A DNA stretch of 64,000 nt from Whitmania pigra (Eukaryota; Annelida; Clitellata; Hirudinida; Haemopidae), in NCBI GenBank assembly GCA_021613335.1, contig JAJTWR010000260.1:3268501-3332500 (forward strand), given 5' to 3'. Below are positions 38,641 to 50,028 of the stretch, piece by piece; the stretch's first letter is position 1; every line of letters begins with the position of its first letter. Made by a program: the position numbers and the translations under genes. The notes beneath the pieces were generated by a model. That model searched no databases, was not told where the DNA came from, and saw nothing but the letters and a program-made list of their open reading frames with translations.

Positions 38641-39429
38641 TATACCCCCTAAGATTTACCCTAAACCGCTTGCTGAATCTATAGTACGGCGGATATTTAA
38701 CAGCCATTTTGCTTATTATTGTATTTAAACCATTACAAAATTGTGTTACAAAAATTATTTTTTTCAATCAAATTTATTCAAAGTAAATGTTTTATAATAG
38801 TTTAAATTTACAATTATCTACTAAATTACTGCTGATTTTTGACCTAAAAATTCTTTATGTCATTCACAAAGTCGTATTTAATTAATATATTATATAAACA
38901 ATCTCTATCTGATCCGGTGAACTTTGTATCACCTCACGTTACCTTTGTAAAAAAAAAAGGGGAGAGTTGATGTGCATAGCATCTAAATGCATCTGGCAAA
39001 TTAGTGGGAAATTTGAGACTACTTTCAAAATCGGCATGCCTAGGATTTTTGCAATTTGAACTTGGTTCACTTTCACCACCTTTTCAATTAAATTGCCAAT
39101 CCTGGAATTCGACCCTACATCTTTCAATGTTCTATGGTATATTTCCAGCCTGTTTTTGTATAGTTATAGTATAATGTCCCATAAACATTTCTGAATTTGA
39201 TAGCCAGTTTTGTTGCAAATAAATATAAAAATTTAAGATATATTCAATTTGAGAAATATTTAATATGAAATGTTATAGCTATATTACATTGTCCGCAACT
39301 GATCACAGACGATATAATGTTCTATCTCTGTTACACCTGGCATGTAATCTCTTTCTGACTACTTTGGTTTTCAATGCTGTTCAAAGTTTCCAACACCATC
39401 ATATTTATGTGTTAATAAATGTAATAAGC

Positions 39430-39622
39430 GGCACCCCGTCATAATAGCCCGGCGACAAAACAGCCCCGTCAAAGCAGCACCGTCAAAACATAAAACTCAT
39501 TTCATTTCATCAATTTTTAAATCAGTTGTCTTCAACTCACATAAATATTTTTTTATAAAGATACATTGACGGGGATGTTTTGACGGGGCTATTTTGTCGC
39601 TGGGCTATTTTGAATGGTCACC
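39430..39622. mobile_element. Foldback (MULE-like) MITE with 9-bp target duplication
   Basis: The 193-bp element is flanked on both sides by GTAATAAGC (39421-39429 and 39623-39631). Its ends are long imperfect inverted repeats of about 55 bases: the left arm contains ATAATAGCCCGGCGACAAAA and the right arm, reversed, AAAATAGCCCAGCGACAAAA. Each arm also repeats a GCCCCGTCAAA-like word two or three times. There is no coding capacity. A 9-bp duplication with long inverted repeats fits a Mutator-like (MULE) non-autonomous element. Confidence 0.8.
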
Positions 39623-41682
39623 GTAATAAGCACAACGACGTTGTTTGAGATTTTATATTGCATAAAAAATGTTTCGCAAATGGCAGTCTGAGATATTAAA
39701 TAAATAATAATACTGCTAGTAAAGTGAGCACTGTCTATGGGAGGTCAAGTAAAACGTTAATAATAAGTTAATTTAACGCATAGCATAAAGCAATTTATTA
39801 ATACTAACAATAAACAAAAGCTTTTCTTTAATGTAATTTTTGTTGATGAAAACAATTATTATTATTATGGTGCTTCTAATTGCATTAACTTTTAAGAGTC
39901 AGATCAAATCAACTCAATTTTACAAATTTTTGACATTTTTAAAAAAGTGTTGACATGTTGTAAACCAAAAAGCAATTTGACCACCTTTTTTGGGATAAAT
40001 ATCACTAAATATAACGACATTTCGGATTTTTGTTGAATTAAAAAACTTGTAAAATGTTAAAAACTACCAAACGTATTTGTATGGAACATAACATGTATTT
40101 AGACAATATATAACAATATTTAGACATGTATTCAAAAGAATTGTCAGAATATTATTAATTAAATATGCTCTGTTTTCCAAATATATAATTTCAATAATTG
40201 GAAATTTTACAAAAATTTCTATTTTCTGAGCCACATTCCTCAAATACAAAGACGAATCACAAAATATTCGTTTTTAGATTAATTAATAGGTTATAACTAG
40301 GCAAAAAAATCTGCCAAAATTATTTCTTTATTTCATGTACAATAATAGCTATGACACGTGAGGGTGGATGATTATCGGAAAAATCAATGTTTAAAAAGTT
40401 GGGTAAAAATGACAATATCTTCTAAAATATAGATCTTATCTAACCAATATTTTGTATCATCCCATTACATAAACATGAAAAAATAAATAAAAAGGATTTT
40501 GCGAAATTATTTATCAAAATTTAGAAAATGAGTTCATTTGATCATAGATATTTATTTCATTGGTCATTTAATTAAATATGATATCTTGAAACAAATTATA
40601 AACATATCATAAATGATTAAATTATAAATTACGTTCTTGGTTTAATTTGTAATTCTATATAATTTTGAAAATCAATAACATCAAACTGAAATGAAGTTTC
40701 ATGAAATCTCATTACAAGTTGGCAACTGCTGTTCAGTATTGATGTCCACGTTGCAGGCATTTCCAGTTGCAATGTATTGATTGTAAGAGTCAATCTACAA
40801 GTTGTATTCATAAAGTTATTATTAATTTATTATTATTCTTATTATTAATGTTTATTATAAAATATTTCAATAATTATACATTGTTGTTTTGTTATAAATT
40901 ATTAGCTTCGATAAGTTCTTCTGAACAAAAATCTATTCTGGACGTGGAGCTTAACAAAAATGAATGAAGAACTCGTGGACAAGGAAATACAAACTGGGAA
41001 TGAAACAAAACCATCAATAAAATAAAACATCGCATTAAACATTCAAGCTACTAATCATCTTAAAAATTAAAACTGCTGAAATAAAAACTATTAAAAGTAA
41101 TGATAATTAAATAGTAATTTATTAAAAACCTTGGCGGTGACATTGTTATTTTTTATGCTTATTTATGAAACAATATAAATAATAATAATTTCAATGATAA
41201 TGGCAACGTTACAACAGATAAAATTATTGTTATTATAAAGCAATAATATACTAGTAATGATAATATAATACTTCAATATAATATATTCAATATATTTAAT
41301 TATATTAAAACTAATTCAAATTAATATTATATATAATTATGATTATAAAAGTAACATGAATGGCTTCCTTTTGTATTGGAGTTGCATTGTTACCATTATG
41401 ATATTTTTATTTAATTTTAACTTTAATACTACATAACATCATCTCATTGCTTTCAGCAAAATTGTTCAACAAAAATCAGTTGCAAACCGATATAAATTAA
41501 AATAAAACTTAAATATAAAGGTTTCAGTTGAATAATATGCAGTTTGAGACACAATGCATAATTATATAATAAATTTAAAAATTATTAATGTGAAACGTTA
41601 CCACGTGCAATGTATCGATCGTGAACTCCAAGGCAAGTTTTAATTTGAAACTTAAAGATCAATTTTTTATCGATCTACCGTC

Positions 41683-41758
41683 TATAAAAGGAAGGCAGGA
41701 GAGACCGTTGGCAGACAGTAACAAAAATTGCTCCTTGCGATTTCTTGTTACATTCAAG
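41683..41758 (+). promoter_or_regulatory. TATA box and 5' UTR exon of the TEP-like gene
   Basis: TATAAAAG at 41683-41690 precedes a likely start site near 41712-41716. A non-coding first exon would end at 41758 (CAAG before GTGAGG). Its intron runs to TTATTCATAG at 41823, directly abutting the ATG at 41824. Confidence 0.65.
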
Positions 41759-41823
41759 GTGAGGTTTTCCTTGCATTGAGTTTTTTAATTTTAATTATTG
41801 TGAATTATTGTTTTTATTCATAG

Positions 41824-44800
41824 ATGGGACAAAGTCTTCTGCAGCTTTTCTTGTTGGCAGTGTTCACGGCTTCCAATTTGGCCATCGACGCTGTTCCAAC
41901 GACCAACACGTGCGTTGAAAGTATTTTTATTCGATTGATGATGATTGTAGTGTAACAACTTATGAATGAATTTTTCCAGGTCCTATGTCGTCGTTACAAG
42001 CGATGTTCTCGTACCGGGCTCTGAACTCCTGATCGATGTGCACCTACTCGACCTGACCAAATCTGACACCAAGGAAGAAGATGAGGAATCTGATGAATGT
42101 GTCCTTGATCTCAGTGTTTCAGCTGACGACCATCTCTGGCATCTTTCTGCTTGGAAGATCGACCTTGACAAAACCCCAAAAAGTAAATTTTGTATCTTAA
42201 TTGCTGACAACTGTTTTTCTAAACTACTTAACTTTGCAGGTTTCTCTAAAATGCTGAGAATCTTGGTTAGTTAAAAATATTTGTTTTACTCATTATTTCC
42301 CTTAAAATTGTCATTTATTCTTACTAATTTGTTGATCAGGTATCGCCTGATGAGAAGCTGTTAGGAGACAAATCAGTCCTGAAGATCGAGTCAAGTTCCT
42401 GCTTCAAGTTTTCTCGTTCAGTCGAAGTTCCAATTAGAAGAAAGGAGTTGCTGGTTTCCTTGCGCACCGACAAACTGAAGTATCACCCTGGAGAACTAAG
42501 TTTGTTATTAAAATTATTAAAATAATTTAATTTATGCTGTTAACGAATACTTAATTATTGCTTTCAGTGATGATTGAGGCTCTCGTTCACAGTCAAGAAT
42601 TGAAGCCACACCTGAAGCCTGTCAACCTCACAATCTATGTAAGATATAAATGCTCAATTTGAAACATAATTAAATAGTTAAATTGTTAAAATTAATTTCA
42701 TTTCATCTTAAGAACCCGAAGCAGGTGCTCCTTGTCGAATGGTTGAATGTCACCGCTGAAGAAGGTTGTATAAGAGATTGTATTATATTTTAGTGCATAA
42801 AATAATTTATAAATTCTGTTTATGTGAAACTTTTTTTAAATTTTCTGATTTTCAGGTCTCATTAGAAAAGAATACTTCATTCCGCGTCTTGCCCTGTCAA
42901 ACGAATGGACTCTCACCTTGGAAAGTCACGTGAGGACAATAATATATTAATATTAAAAAATATTATTGTATTAATTAACTTTAGGATATTAATTTATCAT
43001 TATCTGCATTATAGTTTTCATAATTGTATTAAAATTGCTTAACAATACGATTAATATTTTATATTTCAGGGTCAATTGTTCAACCACACCTTCAAAGTTG
43101 AGCAACCTGTCGGGCCCTATGGTATGACAATTATTTGGAGAATCCACATGGACAGACTATACTTAGAACTATGTTCAGCTTTCTTGTACAATATATTTAA
43201 TATTTATTTTGAAATTATTTTCAGACGAAGAATGTTTCCTAGTCGAAGTCAGATCTCCGAGGTACCACACTCTTCATTCAGGTGACGAGAGCAAAAGTCA
43301 TAGCTTGGAATTCAGTGTGGTAGCCAGGTAATTATTTCAATCTATCATCTTATCGAACGCTGCAAATGCAAAAATGTATCATGTAACAATATTATATTTC
43401 TAATTATTTAGCCATCTATCTGGAGTTCCTCTGAATGGAAAAGTGGAATTGCAACTTTCTCTTGGAAACAACTTTAAATCATTGCCCCAAGTTGAAGTAA
43501 GACTTTCATGATGCTTTGTTGATGTTGATGGCAACTAGACATTGTATTCATTTACAAAGTGTTTAAACTTGATACTGAATGATAATCTCATTCTCAACAG
43601 CTCGAAGCTGGTCAAAGGGAGTTTTCACTGAAACCCGAAGAAATCAAACAATACTTGGGCATGAAAACAGAAGAATCTCTGGTAGGACGTGAAGTCAAAG
43701 TTTCAATTAAGGTGGAAGAAACACGTCTTCTACGTGAAGAGAGAGAAGGTGAAAGTGGAGGTGAGAATGAGAAAGAAAGTAAAGAAGATAAAAGAAGATT
43801 TGATCTGGTGGTTCCTGTCAGCAGAGATGTCCTCGTCACCTTCGTCGATCAATCTCACATTTTGTTCTTCAGCCAATTCACTCCTGTCTTCTTCAAGCCT
43901 GGTCTGTCCTACGTTGGTCAAGTGAGCAAAATGAATCTTTGTTTTTTATTTTATAAAAATGACATTCTTTAAGCACATAAATAAATTTCACATCAGGTCT
44001 TGTTGAAATCAGTCGATCTTCCGTTCAGTTATGAAGAGAAGGAGGTGACAGTCAAGGTCAAGCACTACACTCCGTCATCTGAATATCCAAGAGAAGAGAA
44101 ATTAATTCTGAAACTCAAACCAAACTCCCTCGGCGAGTTCTCATTCAGGGTTCCCAAAGAAGACAACAAACTTGAACTTGAAGTAAAATTATTTTTTTAA
44201 TTTTGAAGTCTTCTGAATAATAGCAAATACGTAAAGTGATTAGTTATTTATGCTCATTGTTTTTCTATCATATTTCAGGCACAATTTGAGGACAAGGAAT
44301 CTGGTAAGCTTGTCACGACTCACTTGGATGAAGTTTTGCCATTCACCACAAAAAACAAAGACGGACACTTCCTGCAGGTCTTGATGGAAACAAAACCATC
44401 AAAAGTCCTTGTGAGTGAAATTAATTTAGTTATGAGGTTGTTTTAATTGACATTTAAATTACTGGTTATTTTCTGTAGGTCGGTGAATCACTCGAGGTCA
44501 AGGTTGAAACATCGTTTCCCACCACTGAGGTCTTCTACCAAGTTTTCTGTCAACCAGGGTTGGTTCTTTCGGGAAAGATGATGGCTCCCTCTCCATCAAC
44601 AAAACACGATCTCTCTGTGGTCCTCCCACAAAATGTCAGCCATCTGTTGTCATCTCCTCGTCTCGTTGTGGAAGTTCTCAGTCCAAGCCATGAAATCCTG
44701 TCTGACAGTCTTCGATTTGTCGTTGAGCAAGAAAGGGAAATTCCAGTAAGGAATAATTGTATGTTGTTAATTGATTTTTAATTTTAATTGTATGTCATTC

Positions 44801-47800
44801 GTATTCAATTCAGCTGGAAGTGTTGGTGAAACCAGAATTTCCTGAACCAGGACAGGTTGTTGAAGTAGTTGTGAAAGCAGAACCGTTCACCAGCGTTTAT
44901 CTCCTCACGACTTCAGATCTTCCTGTCTTTGAGCCAAAAGAACAGCTAATCCGTTTAGTTATGGTTAGCTGGATAATTAAGAGTAATACTAAAATATTCA
45001 CGTCACTTTTGACATACTTGTTGATAATTTAAAGGCTCATGGGAAAATGCTGAATTACCTTCGCAAATTGAATTTTTCACAATTCTCTCACACCGTGGAT
45101 GAGTTCGGTGAAAGTATCTTAACCATTCCTTCCTTGGCTCCTGACTCCCAAAGGGTGCATAATGTGAGTTGAATAATTGAAATAAACTGAAATTTTTTTA
45201 AAACAAATAAATCATTTTACGTATTTTAAATATTTCAAAGGAATCAGGAAGTCTCCTGCTCAGCGATGGACTCCTATTCGTCGATCCAAGTAAGTTCACT
45301 TCAATTCGTTTGAGCAGCGTGCAATAAAAATACTTAAGCATAAATTAAGTTACATTTCAAAATGGTTTTTAAACCTTTCAGTCAAGCCTTGGCCTGCTCC
45401 TGTTCGTAAAAATGGAACACTGGACAACCTCGAACCATCGAGTTTAGATTCCGTGGAGGAATTCGATTTCCATTTGTGGAAGCTCAATGTCACCGTTGGG
45501 TGAGTTGTTTGGGCTCTTTGTTCATTAAATGCAATGTTTCGCATTATAATTATGATTTGTTGAATTATCTAAAACTGTTCTTAAGTCTTATTATTGCAAT
45601 GAAGAAATTTTTCAGACCGTCAGGCGAAGAGAAACTTCATGTTGTACTTCCTGAGAATGCGAGACTTTACACTCTTGGTGCTTTTGGTCTCACACCTGGA
45701 AAAGGACTCGTTGTCGCCAACGCACCAGTTCAGGTTTTAATCATGTCTTAACTTTTAAGAATCTGAAGTTGAATTTTTTAAGTTTGAATGTTGCCCAAGA
45801 TATTGAAAACTGAGGAAAAAATTATACTAAATGTATTTTATATATTTTTTTTCAGTTGCTGTCCGAATCCAAAGTTATGGCTTCGTTGAAACATCCAGAA
45901 TCAATAGTACGTGGTGAGGAGATTGTATTGGAAGTCCACCTGTTCAACAACCAGTACAAGGAAGCCAAAGTAGGTTTTAAATTGTGCTAGATGAAAATAT
46001 AAACAACTGCATTAAAACACTTTACAACATTTTCAGGTTCAGGTGTCAGTGAAGGAACTTCATGGAATGCAAAACATGGATGGAGAAAAGGAAATTGAAA
46101 GCAGTCATTTGGGAAAAGAAGTTGTTGTGAGTTTCACTAATATTTTATGTAAATTAATTAACTAATTAATTAAACCAATCACCTAATCATTCGTTTTAGT
46201 TGAAACCCAAGGAGTTAAGCGTGGTAACAGTTCCATGGAAGACGTCAGCAACATCGCAAGAACCATTCGAGTTTCACGTCGAAGTCGTCTCCGATAAAGT
46301 TCACCTCAAACTCAATTCGTCTGTCGAACTTAAAGTAAACATTGTCATCTTTTATTTAATTTAAGTAACTAAATGTTGAAATCAATTAAACTAAAGATAA
46401 ATTCAAATATTTGTAGTACCAAGGATATGAAGTGGTGCCGTCAGAAAGTTTGTTGCTAGACAATTTCAACGGAAAGCAAGTCCTCGATGTTGACTTCCCA
46501 AAGAACCCCACAAACCCCGTCGAAAAGTCTGAAAGAGCTCACGTGAAGATCTACGGTAATTTTGTCCTTTTTGTTGTTGTTGACAAGTAGATTAACTTTG
46601 TGAACAAACGTAATTTGATGTCACAGGTCATCCTTTGGGTCCCGCTGTTGAACACGTCTGCCAACGCCTGAAAGAATCAAACGTTCTGGAGGAAAGAATG
46701 AAACTTGACTTTGTCCTCGCAGTGAACGTCCTCGAACACATCTCCAACAATTCACTCTTCGATAACGATGTGGACGTCAGTTGTGACGTGGAACAACTGA
46801 GGGAAGTGAATGTTTCAGTTCAAGTTCCAGTGAATAAGGATGAATGTGTACAATCAGCCAGAGATTGTAAGATTTTTATTTTTATTTCTAAGACTTAATT
46901 AATATTATTTATCATAAATTAAACTTATACTTTTCAGCTCTGCTGTATCTGTTGAACAAAAAGAATGATGATGGATCCTTTTCATTCTACCCGACACAAC
47001 CTGGTTACATTTGGTAAATCACCTTTTATGGATTTAAAAATGTAAAGACGAGAACCAAATAAATACTTAATTACATTTTTACAGGCTTACATCTCTGATG
47101 CTGGATTCGACAGTTTTGTTGAGAAACGTGCTGAACTGGGAAGAAGGACATGTTGTAAAAACTTTGAAGTGGTTAGCCAATCAACAGAGGGAAGACGGAT
47201 CTTTTGTTGAGCATAAAGATGCAATCATTCTAAGAACGGATTTGGTACGATCAATGTAAATTTCATCATAAAATTACGTTTATTAATAATTAAGAAATAA
47301 TTTAATTAACAGGACGAAGAATCTCATCACGTTCCGCTGACATCGCAAGTGGTCGCCTCACTTCTCGAAGCTTCAACAAATCTTGAAGTAAGAAATTCAA
47401 AAAATAATTCGAAGAAATGCCTAATACAATTATTCTACTTATTTAAATTTTTAAACAGCTTCCCGAAGAAGAAGTGAAACTGGTGGAATCAGTGACCAAG
47501 AAAGCAGTGGAGTACGTTTGGAAAGTCGTCTTGAATGGAAATCTCGACACTGATCCTTATTCTCTCAACCTGGCCGCTTATGCTCTGGTTCTTGCCAAAA
47601 GTGACAAAATCTTCGAAGTCCTGAAAAGAAGAGATCACTTGATTATTCACGAAGGTACTTTTAAGTGACTTTGAAGTATGTCAATTATATTATATTTTCC
47701 TAATTCCAAATTAGCCATGATCAACATTCTTTTTTTTTAACGAAGCTGACGAAGAGCATTGGAAAGTTGGAAAGGAGGGAAAGGTGGAAGAAATGTCATT

Positions 47801-49134
47801 GTCTGTCGAAGCAACATCGTATGCCATCCTCACATCTCTGGCCATGAACGACTTGGATGAAGCAAGACCCTTCGTAAACTTCGTCATGAGGGCGATGAAA
47901 CCCGATGGAGTGTTCGTCACGTCAGAGGTGAAATGTTGTAATAAATAAAATATCACCATTTCATGAATGTTTACTAAAATAACTTGTCTGTAAGGTTCTG
48001 AAATATTTTTATTTATTTATTTCAGGACTCACACGTCGCATTGAAGGCTCTGTCGCAGTACTTCCGTCTCTACAATGTCTACCACGAACACGAACATGTC
48101 AATGTCGATGTCAACGTCACTTTGTCGAACAAGAAGCAACTTTCGTGGAAAATCCTCAGTCCGTTCTTTGTTGGAAGCATGTACATTGACGTATGATCTT
48201 TTAATGGCTTAATTATTTATTCTTTATTAATAATTAAAATAATTTTATTTCAGCACTCCAACCTCAGCCTCAGCTTTCCTTTGAAAGTGGAATCGTCAGG
48301 AGAAGGAGTCATTCTTGTGCAGGTTTGTTTTGAATTTCGTTTATTTAACAAACAAGGCTATTTATGTGAAATGCTGAATAATTTTCAAGAATGTTCCCGA
48401 GTTCAACGAAGCCGTTCCATCGAGAAGACTAACTTCAATCGACTTGAAAATTGAAGTGAAACAGAAGGATCCTGAACATCTGCAGCTGACAGTCTGTGCC
48501 GTGTGAGTTATTAAATAAATTCGTATAGGTTCATCTTTTAATATTTTTTTCTGTTTAATTTCGAATTACTAAACAATTCGCAATACATTATATCCTAGTT
48601 ATTATTTATGTTCAGTAGTGAACCTAAAAGTTATTGTTAATAGGAACCTGGAAATGGGACCATCCACCTTCCTCATCGGTGAAGTGCCTCTCTTGAGTGG
48701 ATATGAGCTCAACCTGGAGAAACACGACCGCAGGTCCAACCCACAAGTTCTTAAACAGGACGATGAAGTGTACCTTGTTTTCAACGAAGTAATTCGATAT
48801 TCTTTTGCGATGGTTACTAAGAAAAAATTATTATGATGGAACACAATTTTTAAACTTTTGTTCTTTACAGGTGAAGCCATCAGAACCGATGTGTGTGGAA
48901 CTGAGTTTGGACAGACTATACCAAGTTGAAAACCTTGCACCCAGATTTGTGAAACTGTACCCCAGCATTGAACCAGGTTTTGTAAAATGTTGACATATTG
49001 TCATTTTATAGAGTAATTTGCTTATTTAATTAACCTGTTAATTAGTAATTTTTTGTCACTTACATTTTGAAATTCATTTCACAGACAACTCTGTCTACAA
49101 ACCTTACGGTGGCGGCAAAATGGAATCAAGTTGA
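41824..49134 (+). CDS. Alpha-2-macroglobulin/TEP-family secreted protein lacking the thioester
   Basis: Secreted protein of the alpha-2-macroglobulin/thioester-containing family. Thirty-five coding exons join in consistent phase to 1478 aa, the usual family length: 41824-41909, 41980-42182, 42240-42265, 42340-42499, 42568-42638, 42713-42764, 42856-42929, 43070-43121, 43225-43327, 43412-43496, 43601-43921, 43997-44182, 44279-44410, 44479-44745, 44814-44963, 45035-45163, 45241-45289, 45382-45499, 45616-45733, 45856-45969, 46037-46126, 46200-46334, 46417-46555, 46627-46866, 46938-47013, 47085-47244, 47313-47387, 47459-47654, 47746-47927, 48026-48190, 48254-48322, 48390-48502, 48644-48788, 48871-48976, 49085-49134. 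A signal peptide (LLQLFLLAVFTASNLA) opens it. LGAFGLTPGKGLVV and HPESIVRGEEIVLEV mark the post-bait region, followed by helical-toroid exons and a receptor-binding-like domain. The GCGEQ thioester is replaced by NVLEERM at about 972-978. The bait segment is very short. Confidence 0.9.
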
Positions 49135-49203
49135 AGACACGAACTAAACGACATCCTTCTTTGGCTTAAATGAAATTGCATTAAATGACTTGAAATTTAC
49201 TGC

Positions 49204-49209
49204 AATAAA
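49204..49209 (+). terminator. Polyadenylation signal of the TEP-like gene
   Basis: AATAAA 70 bases after the TGA stop at 49132-49134. Confidence 0.75.
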
Positions 49210-49646
49210 ACGTTTCATCTGCAAACTACTTTCTTGTTTAATTGCATCAGCAAACAAGGATCGAGATCACAAATGAAATCAGTGAGAAAACATTTTTGAC
49301 ATTCTGAGTTATGAGGTTGAATTAAAAACTGAGACATTTTAATCGTAAGAAAGACATCATAATAATTAAATAATAATAATACAAATAATAATAATAATAA
49401 TAATAATATAAGTAAACAAATAAACAAATCAAGGTTTTTACTGGAAAGAAATGTTCTGCCTTTACGGTCGTTCTAAAACTGATTTAATTTTTATGTAAAG
49501 GCATTAAGTACTTTGAAAGAAAATATTTATTTATTTATTTTATTTATTAGACACAATTGAAGGGCCCAATTGGACCACTAACACAATTGCAAGAGAAAAC
49601 AAAAGACATCGACCGGCATGTACACAGGGGCAGCATATACAATAGA

Positions 49647-49826
49647 TTAAATGTAATTTAAGTAGTGGCTAAAGTCAATGTCCCGTATTACAGCGTTGAA
49701 GCAGGAGACCGTGGTTGATTTAACGACATCACCTGGCAATGCGTTCCATGGCTTTACGATTCTATTGAAAAAAGAGAATTTAACAATGTCTATAGAATAA
49801 TTACTTTGTTTAAGTTTAAGACATTT
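49647..49826 (-). mobile_element. LINE reverse-transcriptase 3' remnant
   Basis: The minus strand encodes FSFFNRIVKPWNALPGDVV, the well-known C-terminal signature of CR1/L2/Jockey-type LINE polymerases (FF.NRV...WN.LP..VV), then a family-type tail and a stop at 49647-49649. The rest of the element is absent. Confidence 0.7.
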
Positions 49827-50028
49827 TAAGACATATATTTTTTTATTTATTATTAAATTATAGTTACTTTATTTATTTGATTAAATAGATAAATATTGTA
49901 AAAGGTCTACGCTTCTCAAAATTGTTGCGGGCAAGCATGTTAAAATAAATATATAAAAAAATGCAATCAACTTTTACTCGGTTGTTTTTATTACTGGAGC
50001 GTAACTCTTCTATTGCTGGAATACCGGC

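Larger units (their letters stand above)
37925..41682. other. Intergenic with transposon debris
   Basis: About 3.7 kb without a recognised gene. It holds an element-like end near 38594, a foldback element at 39430-39622 and AT-rich DNA. A minus-strand open frame at 38939-39127 (VVKVNQVQIAKILGMPILK) is unassigned. The right end carries the TEP-like gene promoter. Confidence 0.5.
49135..50028. other. Spacer between the TEP-like gene and AARSD1
   Basis: AT-rich with a short AAT run (49372-49407) and the LINE remnant listed below. The AARSD1 promoter must lie at its right end; no TATA box is evident. Confidence 0.5.
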
